A stretch of 8,065 nt of DNA from Nitrospira sp. (lineage in GTDB: Bacteria; Nitrospirota; Nitrospiria; Nitrospirales; Nitrospiraceae), in the NCBI GenBank assembly GCA_016873525.1, contig VGXD01000087.1, positions 1-8,065 of the forward strand, read 5' to 3'. Under the pieces are notes generated by a model, which was not told the DNA's origin, made no database searches, and saw nothing but the letters and a program-made list of their open reading frames with translations. This document shows, one piece after another, positions 1 to 5,705 of the stretch. A program made the translations under genes and the position numbers. The first letter of the stretch is position 1, and every line of letters starts with the position of its first letter.

Positions 1-151
1 CTTCTTTACCCAGGAAGGCCGCTGCCATCTCCTGCAAACGGTTGACCGTGGGATCTTCCCCATACACGTCGTCGCCGACGGGAGCAGCGGCCATGGCCTC
101 CCGCATAGCCGCACTGGGTTTAGTCACGGTGTCGCTTCGCAGGTCGATCAT
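1..151 (-). CDS. ltaE: Low-specificity L-threonine aldolase, N-terminal part (runs off the window)
   Basis: Reading the minus strand from the ATG at 151-149 gives 50 codons that continue past the window edge. The peptide begins MIDLRSDTVTKPSAAMREAM and continues with GDDVYGEDPTVNRL. This is the characteristic N-terminus of fold-type I PLP-dependent threonine aldolases, which cleave L-threonine or L-allo-threonine to glycine and acetaldehyde in the cytoplasm. The PLP-binding lysine lies further on and cannot be seen here. No Shine-Dalgarno precedes the ATG. A TAGAAT -10 element ends six bases before it, so the message is probably leaderless. The gene is divergent from the ProA-like gene. The family call is firm; substrate preference cannot be judged from this fragment. 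Confidence 0.93.
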   Translation of the reverse strand, partial: MIDLRSDTVTKPSAAMREAMAAAPVGDDVYGEDPTVNRLQEMAAAFLGKE

Positions 152-157
152 ACCGGC

Positions 158-187
158 ATTCTAAGGGAATTCAGAGGAGGGGAACAA
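158..187 (-). promoter_or_regulatory. Sigma70-like promoter for the threonine aldolase, leaderless start
   Basis: On the minus strand TTGTTC (plus 182-187) and TAGAAT (plus 158-163) are separated by 18 bases. Six bases separate the -10 from the ATG at 151, so transcription should begin at or next to the A of the start codon. This matches the missing ribosome-binding site. The -35 is imperfect and the call is from pattern only. Confidence 0.5.
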
Positions 188-403
188 GTGCTAAGGGCCG
201 GGCGGGAGCTTTTGCTGCCGAAGGCCTCTTCGAGGACACGTGACTTCAAGCAGATGCGGGCGGTCTGGAACGGGACTTCGCCGGAGGAGCGGGGGCGCAC
301 GGTGCGACGAATAAGGAGCACCACGTCTGTGCGCGCCGCCGAGTCGGTGAGGCGGCCGGGTCTTTCCCACCGAGGCTCTGCCGAGAAGGAAAGCGGAAAC
401 TGA
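188..403 (+). CDS. Doubtful small basic ORF with a strong Shine-Dalgarno, unknown function
   Basis: This 71-codon reading frame starts at GTG 188 and ends at TGA 401-403. AGGAGG at 175-180 lies seven bases upstream, which is close to ideal. Third codon positions are mostly G or C. The product is very rich in Arg and Ser, has no membrane segment, and matches no family I recognise. Against it: it uses AGG, CGA and ATA codons, its start abuts the -35 of the aldolase promoter, no promoter of its own is evident, and its end runs into the perfect inverted repeat at 374-448. It may be a small protein, a gene remnant, or chance. Confidence 0.22.
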   Translation: MLRAGRELLLPKASSRTRDFKQMRAVWNGTSPEERGRTVRRIRSTTSVRAAESVRRPGLSHRGSAEKESGN

Positions 404-508
404 CTGAGTCCGCGAAGGAATTTCCGAAGGCTTCCGCTCGGCAGAGCCCGGAAGGGCCGCTCCGGGAGGCGCAGGAGCAGCGAGCCCTGCCACATGCCCC
501 TCCTTTTT
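333..508 (+). ncRNA. Candidate structured RNA element in the intergenic region
   Basis: A perfect 12-bp inverted repeat (374-385 with 437-448) encloses about 50 bases. Inside it, 388-391 can pair with 432-435 and 393-397 with 409-413. Outside it, the pairing can be extended by 362-367 with 450-455 (one G-U), 352-356 with 456-460, and 333-337 with 468-472 (which competes with the 471-475 hairpin). The whole would be a long irregular rod. On the plus strand it ends in a hairpin and five T residues, which favours that strand. I see no signature of RNase P RNA, tmRNA or SRP RNA. A 6S-like rod cannot be excluded. No clear promoter is visible, so it could also be non-transcribed or act only as DNA. 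Confidence 0.25.
465..508 (+). terminator. Possible Rho-independent terminator
   Basis: GGAGG (465-469) can pair with CCTCC (499-503), enclosing a hairpin of 471-475 with 486-490 plus 477-478 with 484-485. TTTTT follows at 504-508. The large internal loop makes the stem imperfect. It would end plus-strand transcripts entering from upstream, just before the promoter of the ProA-like gene. Confidence 0.3.
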
Positions 509-536
509 GACTCTCTTTGAATGCGAATGTTATAGT
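507..536 (+). promoter_or_regulatory. Sigma70-type promoter with extended -10 for the ProA-like gene
   Basis: TTGACT (507-512) and TATAGT (531-536) are 18 bases apart. A TG at 528-529 makes an extended -10 (TGnTATAGT). Transcription should start near 543, giving a leader of about 48 bases to the ATG at 591. This also argues against the in-frame TTG at 507 as the translation start, since it lies inside the -35. Confidence 0.68.
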
Positions 537-554
537 CCCGCCAAAGTACACACG

Positions 555-576
555 TTTCACGCATCACGCTTCACGA
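555..576 (+). repeat. Short degenerate TCACG tandem repeat
   Basis: TTTCACGCATCACGCTTCAC and the following bases are a run of three imperfect TTCACG/ATCACG units in the leader of the ProA-like gene. It is low in complexity and non-coding in the frame used from 591. Any role is unknown. Confidence 0.4.
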
Positions 577-590
577 ATCGCGGGGTTAAC

Positions 591-1958
591 ATGGTTGAAG
601 TGCCGGTTAAAATCTACGTGGCAAACCTGGCAAAGAAGGCCAGAGAAGCGGTCAGGCCTCTGTCGCTCTTGTCCGGCACCGCCAAAATCCTGGCGTTACA
701 TGCCATGGCGGATCGGTTGGAAGCCGAGAAGGAGGCCGTCCTGGCGGCCAATCTGGAAGATGTCGAGGCGGTCGGGAAAAAGTTGGAAGGGGAAACCAAC
801 AAGAACACGGTGAAAGCGGCCGTGGACCGGGTCCGCATCACCGCAGAGGACGTGCATGAGATGGCCTTGCGCCTCCGCGAGGTGGCGGAATTGCCCGACC
901 CGGTCGGAGAGATCACGAAAGTCTGGCGCCGCCCGAACGGCATGCAGGTGAGCCGGGTGCGGGTGCCGATCGGGGCCATCGGGATCGTGTCGGATTTGGG
1001 CCCCAAGCATACGACCGATGCGGTGGCCTTGTGTTTGAAGTCTGGCAATGTCTCGATGGTCCGTGGAGGGATCGAGTGGGCTCGTTCCAGCCAGGTCATC
1101 GGAACGTTGTTGCGCGAGGCGGCCGAATCCTGCGGCGTGCCGGCCGGGGCCATGACCTTTCTCGAACGGACCGAGAAGGAGGCGGCGCTGGAACTGCTGC
1201 GCCAGAACAAGTACCTGGACGCCATCATCCCGCGAGGCGGCGCCGGACTGCGCAAGACGGTCATGGACCAGACGCGCCTGCCCATCCTGTGCCACGACGC
1301 GGGGGTCTGCTATGTCTACATCGATGCGGAGGCCGACCTGCCGCTGGCGCAGAACATCGTCGTGAATTCCAAGGCCCAGCAGCCCTCCGCCTCCAATGCC
1401 GCCGACATGGTGCTGGTGCATCAGTCGATCGCGCGGTCTCTGCTGGGCGCGCTGGTCCGCCGGCTGCTGGATGAATTCAGTGTGGATGTCTTGGGCTGTC
1501 CCAAGACGATGGCCTTGGCCGGTTCCTTTTCCTTCAGCAATTATAAAAACCTCAAGGAAGCGACGGAGGAGGACTGGGGCCGGCAGTTTCTGGCTCCGAC
1601 CCTCGCGGTCCGGGTGGTCAAGGACATGGACGAGGCCGTGGCCCTGATCGCCCAGTATGGGCTGGCCCATACCGCGTCGATTGTCACGAGGGACTATGCG
1701 AACGCGATGCGGTTCGTGCGCGAAGTGGATGCCAGCGCGGTGTTGGTGAACGCCTCCACACGCCTCAACGACGGACAGGAACTTGGATTGGGCGGGGAGA
1801 TCGGCACGAACACCCTGCGTGTCCATGCGCGGGGCCCCATTGCACTGGAAGAATTGACCTGTCAGAAATACGTCGTGCTGGGGACCGGGCAGCTTCGCCA
1901 TCCTCACCCAGTTCCTGTGGCCTATGAAGATGCGATCATGTTGAAAAGGCCCTCTTGA
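591..1958 (+). CDS. proA: ProA-family glutamate-5-semialdehyde dehydrogenase (gamma-glutamyl phosphate reductase) homologue with altered active site
   Basis: The 455-residue product aligns along its length with ProA, which reduces gamma-glutamyl phosphate to glutamate semialdehyde with NADPH in proline synthesis. Family landmarks include RVRVPIGAIGIV (about 118-129), ALCLKSGN, AIIPRGGAGLRK, GGEIGTNTLRVHARGP and the C-terminal KYVVLGTGQLR. Two key positions differ. Where ProA has QRPGVCNA with the catalytic Cys, this protein has QQPSASNA, with Ser268 in the Cys position. The ESRPN motif reads DLGPK, with Lys139 in place of Asn. It may therefore be inactive as ProA or have another activity. The start is ATG 591, since the promoter overlaps any earlier start; a GGGG at 582-585 is a weak ribosome site. 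No proB or nadD is adjacent, unlike many proA loci. The fold call is firm; the enzyme activity is doubtful. Confidence 0.85.
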   Translation: MVEVPVKIYVANLAKKAREAVRPLSLLSGTAKILALHAMADRLEAEKEAVLAANLEDVEAVGKKLEGETNKNTVKAAVDRVRITAEDVHEMALRLREVAELPDPVGEITKVWRRPNGMQVSRVRVPIGAIGIVSDLGPKHTTDAVALCLKSGNVSMVRGGIEWARSSQVIGTLLREAAESCGVPAGAMTFLERTEKEAALELLRQNKYLDAIIPRGGAGLRKTVMDQTRLPILCHDAGVCYVYIDAEADLPLAQNIVVNSKAQQPSASNAADMVLVHQSIARSLLGALVRRLLDEFSVDVLGCPKTMALAGSFSFSNYKNLKEATEEDWGRQFLAPTLAVRVVKDMDEAVALIAQYGLAHTASIVTRDYANAMRFVREVDASAVLVNASTRLNDGQELGLGGEIGTNTLRVHARGPIALEELTCQKYVVLGTGQLRHPHPVPVAYEDAIMLKRPS

Positions 1959-1960
1959 GA

Positions 1961-2044
1961 AGCTCTCAGCGATCAGCCGTCAGCTCTCAGCCAATGGCCT
2001 CAGCAAGCTTGAGCAGATGCTGATCGCTGAAGGCTGATCGCTGA
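1961..2044 (+). repeat. Intergenic direct and inverted repeats (AGCTCTCAGC; TCAGCGATCAGC/GCTGATCGCTGA)
   Basis: AGCTCTCAGC occurs at 1961-1970 and 1982-1991. TCAGCGATCAGC at 1966-1977 is the exact reverse complement of GCTGATCGCTGA at 2019-2030 and again at 2033-2044. A 12-bp stem could form with either copy. No T-run follows, so it is not a classical terminator. It could act as a REP-like processing or attenuation element between the ProA-like gene and the methyltransferase gene. Confidence 0.6.
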
Positions 2045-2061
2045 TTGCCCGCCGGCCACGC

Positions 2062-3639
2062 ATGCGCGCCCCACTGTCGAACAGAGACCTCCAGGCAGAG
2101 TTAGCCGAACATCTGAAATGGTGGGGACTCCGCCGCTTCGAGTCCGACGAGGCCTACTTTCAATGGCAGCGAGGCACCCTTGGCCGTGACGACCTTGCCG
2201 AACTGAGCCGCCTGGCCGAGCGGAAGCGGGCCTCGGACAAGGCGGCCGACGAGATTGCCTTCTATGATCGAACGGCCGGTCCACGTGTCCTGCCGGTCCT
2301 CTACAGCCAGCGGTTCGATTACTACGCGACGGTCGGTCTCCTCATCGCCCAACGGATTGCCGAACGAATCGAGCGCCACCGATCCGATTGCGGCACCATC
2401 CCCTCGGCCCTCTCGGTCCTTGATTTCGGATGCGGGATCGGGCTGTTGACCACCTTCTACGCCAGACAATTTCCCTCCCTCTCGTTTGTCGGCCTCGACC
2501 GGTCTTCCGCCTCGCTCGCCGTGGCGAGGGAGAAAGCCGGCGCCTTGGGGCTAGCCAATGTCCGCTTCGACTGTCTTGATTTACAGGAGTCGGCTCTGAC
2601 CGGCACCTACGATATCGCCATCTCCACCCAGGCGCTCTTGCAAGCGGAATTCGATCCCGGTCTGCCGAGCAAGGCTTGGCACGCGTTTGAACGTGCCGTC
2701 GATGCAGAAGCTCAATCGCGCTTCGAGGAACGGACCGGGCTCGGCGCCAGACTCGACCGTCTCTGTGCGGTGCTGGCCTCGGACGGCTGTCTGATCCTCC
2801 TTGAGAAAACCCGCCAACTTGCCAGGCGGATTCCCTTCCAGCGCGCCTTGGCGGAACGGGGGCTCGGACTGTTGGCTCAGCCGGAGCCCATCCGGTATCG
2901 GGTCGTGGAGGAGCTGTCCGACGACGGTCCCTTGTATGTGCTGGGACGGTCTTCTCGCGACGCGGGTTCGGCTGGATTGGCGACGGGATTCAATTGGGAT
3001 GAGACCCCGGAGCCGATCGAAGAGGGGACCATCTACCGTTGCCGCGATGCTTCAGCCGAATCGGTCTACAAGCGGCTGCCTGAACGGGTGGCGGGCCGAG
3101 AAACAACCTGGGTGGAGGCCCAGGCCGGTTCGGTTCGGGCCGAATGGGGACGGTTCGCGGGAGTCTTGGCCTATCTCTATCTGACGGTGGGGGAGCGGTT
3201 TCACGGCATTCTGGTCGGCGGGCAGGGGAAGAACCAGGAACTCGATTGCCGCATCGGGCGGTATCTTCTCGACCCTGGGCGCAATCATGAGGGCGGGCGT
3301 CTCGACGCCGTGCTGGAGGAAACTTGGCCTCAAGCGGCATCGACCGGCGAAGAAGACCTGGCCCAGGCTCCGTTGTACGAGAACCATACGGCCTATGCTC
3401 AAGCGATCTGGGACGGGTTGCCTGGGCGTACCGTGCTGAGGAGTTTGACCGATGCAACCCCGGATGGGGGACAGCGACGGGTCGAGCTTGGGAGCATTGC
3501 CGGCCCTGGGCTCGTCTACCTATACCAGGCGACGACTTTCGACCAACGGCAACTGGTCTTGGTGGAGCAGGAACGGTCTGGGTTGTTGGAGATGTACTAT
3601 CAAGAGCTTGCATCCGAGGGAGCCTCCGCGGCAGGATGA
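2062..3639 (+). CDS. Class I SAM-dependent methyltransferase with unrecognised, apparently duplicated C-terminal domain
   Basis: The 525-residue product carries a Rossmann-fold methyltransferase core. Motif I is LDFGCGIG (residues 120-127). The acidic end of strand 2 follows in FVGLDRSSASLAVAREKA, and a motif II-like FDCLDLQE comes after. The first ~100 residues are mostly helical and charged. The part after about residue 310 matches nothing I know. Residues 332-402 and 446-516 resemble each other: both have a LPxR motif near the start, then E.G..AG, a YLY strand, an LV pair, and a closing YL or EL. This suggests two copies of a roughly 70-residue domain, perhaps for substrate binding. The typical size of a lone methyltransferase domain is about half this length. 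The start is the first ATG in frame; no Shine-Dalgarno is visible. The gene may be read from the upstream promoter through the repeats. The methyl acceptor is unknown. Confidence 0.82.
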   Translation: MRAPLSNRDLQAELAEHLKWWGLRRFESDEAYFQWQRGTLGRDDLAELSRLAERKRASDKAADEIAFYDRTAGPRVLPVLYSQRFDYYATVGLLIAQRIAERIERHRSDCGTIPSALSVLDFGCGIGLLTTFYARQFPSLSFVGLDRSSASLAVAREKAGALGLANVRFDCLDLQESALTGTYDIAISTQALLQAEFDPGLPSKAWHAFERAVDAEAQSRFEERTGLGARLDRLCAVLASDGCLILLEKTRQLARRIPFQRALAERGLGLLAQPEPIRYRVVEELSDDGPLYVLGRSSRDAGSAGLATGFNWDETPEPIEEGTIYRCRDASAESVYKRLPERVAGRETTWVEAQAGSVRAEWGRFAGVLAYLYLTVGERFHGILVGGQGKNQELDCRIGRYLLDPGRNHEGGRLDAVLEETWPQAASTGEEDLAQAPLYENHTAYAQAIWDGLPGRTVLRSLTDATPDGGQRRVELGSIAGPGLVYLYQATTFDQRQLVLVEQERSGLLEMYYQELASEGASAAG

Positions 3640-3663
3640 AACCGAGCTTGCCGGAATCGGGCC

Positions 3664-3693
3664 TTGACCATCGTCGTCCGGGGGCCATAGAAT
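3664..3693 (+). promoter_or_regulatory. Sigma70-like promoter for the radical SAM gene pair
   Basis: TTGACC (3664-3669) and TAGAAT (3688-3693) are separated by 18 bases, with five of six consensus bases in each element. The start of transcription would be near 3700. It lies just after the methyltransferase gene, so the two radical SAM genes can be expressed separately from it. Confidence 0.6.
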
Positions 3694-3710
3694 GGTCCCT
3701 CCTGTTGCGG

Positions 3711-3742
3711 GGAAGGATGCCCTTGCGATGAACCGGCTATGA
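3711..3742 (+). promoter_or_regulatory. Ribosome-binding site and two overlapping mini-ORFs leading into the first radical SAM gene
   Basis: GGAAGGA (3711-3717) is the only Shine-Dalgarno-like site in the leader. It is 10 bases from ATG 3728 but 21 from the main ATG 3739. ATG 3728 reads Met-Asn-Arg-Leu-stop, and its TGA (3740-3742) overlaps the main start as ATGA. An earlier ATG 3717 reads Met-Pro-Leu-Arg-stop and ends in an ATGA overlapping ATG 3728. The main gene may thus be started by translational coupling. Chance is a real alternative. Confidence 0.35.
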
Positions 3743-5646
3743 GAATCCAGTACTCAAAGGGGACGCAAGCCACCAGCGAGTTGATCCAACTCCATCGGAG
3801 GACTTCGGCTGAAGCCGGCGGGAAACAGTCGAAGGTCATGTTGATCTTTCCGCCGGACTGGTACCCCTCCGAACCCTACCTGAGTTTGCCCACCTTGACC
3901 GCCGTCCTCCGGGCTGCCGGACACCAGGTCGTCCAGAAGGACGTGAACCTTGAAATGTATGACTGGTTTTTCAGCGGCGACTTTCTCCGTCTGGTCTTGA
4001 GGCGGGTCCCCAAACAACTGGACCGGCTGCGCAAACTCTCGAACAAGCGCGGGCTGGAAGACTGGGAGCAGGATCTTCAACTTGCCCTCTGCGACCTGAC
4101 GCGCGACCGGATCGCCGCGCTGACCGAGAAGGCGGAAGCCGCCAAGAAGATCGTCCGGGGCGAGGCCTTCTACGAAGCCGACAAGCTGGAGTGGGCCATC
4201 AACGCCTTTCGCGAGGTCACGGCGGCGATCTCGCTGGTCTATGCGCCGGCGCGCATCTGCATGCCGCCGATGGAGACGGACCTCTCGTACAAAGTGTTCG
4301 TCTCCTCGGAACTGCTGGACGCGGTGCAGGACCGGCAGGTGAACGTCTACCGGGACGTCTTCGAGCAGATCCTCAAGCCGGCGATCGAGGCGGAGCGTCC
4401 CGACGTCATCGGCATTTCCATCGTGCTCCAGCAGCAACTGTTTTCGTCCATGACCTTCTGCGCTTTGATCAAGGAACAGTTCCCGCAGATTCACGTGACG
4501 ATCGGCGGCAATACGGTGACGCGCCTCCGCGACGTGCTGCCGGACAAGAAGGACTTGTTTGCGCTCTTCGACAGCGCGGTCGTCTACGAGGGCGAGACGG
4601 CGTTCCTGCAACTGGTCGAGGCGGTCGGGGCGGGACGGGACCTGTCCGGCATCCCCAACCTGATCTATCGCGACGGAGCCGGCATCCAGACTTCCGCCCT
4701 CTCCTATGCCGAGGACATGGCTGCGCTGCCTCCCCCCGACTTCGAGGGCTTGCCGCTGGACAAGTACTTTGTGCCGGACCGTATCCTGCCTTATCTGGCG
4801 ACGCGCGGCTGTTACTGGGGACGCTGCGAGTTCTGCGACCACGGCGAAGGCTACGCGGCCGGGTACCGGACGAAGAAAATCGAGCAGATTCTCGACGAGA
4901 TTCGGTCCTTGAAGACCAAGTACCAGACCCGCTACTTTCACTTCACGGACGAGTCCTATCCTCCGGCTCTGTTCCGCAAGCTGACGAACAAGCTGGTCGA
5001 GACGAACCTGGATATCGTTTGGACCACCCACATGCGCTTTGAGAAAAGCTTGCTGGAGGAGTCCGTGTGGAAACAGGCGGCGGAGTCCGGCTGTCGCTAC
5101 CTGCACTTCGGATTCGAGTCCGGCAACGAGCGGGTCTTACAGCTCATGGACAAGGCTACCACCGGCGACGTCATCCGCCGCAGCCTCGAACTCTCGACCA
5201 ATGCGGGGATTTGGAACCATGTGATGGGCTTCTTCGGCTTCCCCGGCGAGACGAGGGAGGATGCCCTCTCCTCCATCCGGTTCCTGGAAGACAACAAGGA
5301 ACTGGTCCATTCGATCGGGTTCGGAACCTTCGATCTGAGCCGCCATACCCCTGTGGCCAAGCATCCGGACAAGTTCGGGGTCACGCCCTATGTGAACCCG
5401 GAGTGGGACCTGGCCCTGGACTATTACTACACGGTCAAGACCGGGCTCAGCGTCGAGGAGGCCGAACGGGTGTTCGAAGAATTCGAACGCCGCCACTATC
5501 AGGGCTGGGACTTGCGCATCTTCGTCCGTGAATACATCTTCCTCTACGTGGCGCGGTTCGGAACGGCCGCGCACCAGACCCTCCAATTCAAACCCGCAGC
5601 CGTGGGGGTGGGCGGGCCGAGTTCTGCGGCGGGAAAAGTCTGCTGA
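3739..5646 (+). CDS. B12-binding-type radical SAM protein, first of a tandem pair
   Basis: The 635-residue product has the layout of cobalamin-binding radical SAM enzymes (COG1032 type). A first strand-helix unit LIFPPDWYPSEPYLSLPTL opens near residue 35. A mostly helical insert of about 130 residues follows. The Rossmann-like part resumes with DVIGIS (222-227), IGGN (255-258) and YEGE (283-286). The radical SAM barrel starts with RGCYWGRCEFC: Cys358, Cys363 and Cys366, spaced CX4CX2C rather than the usual CX3CX2C. Later landmarks are DESYPP (404), ESGNERV (460) and GFPGET (500-505). No DxHxxG cobalamin motif is visible, so B12 binding, if real, would be His-off. Such enzymes often methylate unactivated carbons or rearrange bonds, but no substrate can be named. 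ATG 3838 (MLIFPP) is a possible shorter start. The protein ends in a Gly/Ala-rich tail with a last-residue Cys. It shares its unit with the next gene. Confidence 0.88.
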   Translation: MRIQYSKGTQATSELIQLHRRTSAEAGGKQSKVMLIFPPDWYPSEPYLSLPTLTAVLRAAGHQVVQKDVNLEMYDWFFSGDFLRLVLRRVPKQLDRLRKLSNKRGLEDWEQDLQLALCDLTRDRIAALTEKAEAAKKIVRGEAFYEADKLEWAINAFREVTAAISLVYAPARICMPPMETDLSYKVFVSSELLDAVQDRQVNVYRDVFEQILKPAIEAERPDVIGISIVLQQQLFSSMTFCALIKEQFPQIHVTIGGNTVTRLRDVLPDKKDLFALFDSAVVYEGETAFLQLVEAVGAGRDLSGIPNLIYRDGAGIQTSALSYAEDMAALPPPDFEGLPLDKYFVPDRILPYLATRGCYWGRCEFCDHGEGYAAGYRTKKIEQILDEIRSLKTKYQTRYFHFTDESYPPALFRKLTNKLVETNLDIVWTTHMRFEKSLLEESVWKQAAESGCRYLHFGFESGNERVLQLMDKATTGDVIRRSLELSTNAGIWNHVMGFFGFPGETREDALSSIRFLEDNKELVHSIGFGTFDLSRHTPVAKHPDKFGVTPYVNPEWDLALDYYYTVKTGLSVEEAERVFEEFERRHYQGWDLRIFVREYIFLYVARFGTAAHQTLQFKPAAVGVGGPSSAAGKVC

Positions 5647-5690
5647 TCTGATCGGCAACGGCCGCGTCTCGGCGCGGCGTGGCCGGCGTA

Positions 5691-5695
5691 AAGGA
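5691..5695 (+). promoter_or_regulatory. Ribosome-binding site for the second radical SAM gene
   Basis: AAGGA lies 10 bases before GTG 5706. The longest frame starts at GTG 5679, but that codon has no Shine-Dalgarno-like sequence upstream. This favours 5706 as the start. Confidence 0.5.
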
Positions 5696-5705
5696 ACCCT
5701 ATCGC

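Noticed and set aside
152..508. RNase P RNA, tmRNA or SRP RNA in the divergent gap
   Set aside because: The conserved GAGGAAAGTCC core, the tRNA-like T-loop and the SRP GGAAG/GNAR apical pattern in proper context are not found.
148..567. Minus-strand 139-codon frame whose stop overlaps the aldolase start
   Set aside because: Its sequence is Arg/Pro/Ser-rich with no family pattern and it runs through the foldable element and across the promoter of the ProA-like gene. The ATGA overlap with the aldolase start looks accidental.
507..590. N-terminal extension of the ProA-like protein from TTG 507
   Set aside because: The extension has no family counterpart, includes the promoter -35 and -10 elements, and encodes the TCACG repeat. 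ATG 591 fits the ProA N-terminus.
696..1907. Minus-strand 403-codon frame opposite the ProA-like gene
   Set aside because: It is His/Arg/Gln-rich with no motif, lies entirely within a well-supported gene, and is a typical antisense shadow in GC-rich DNA.
3754..5106. Minus-strand 450-codon frame opposite the first radical SAM gene
   Set aside because: Composition is that of an antisense shadow, with no recognisable domain, and the plus strand carries clear radical SAM motifs.
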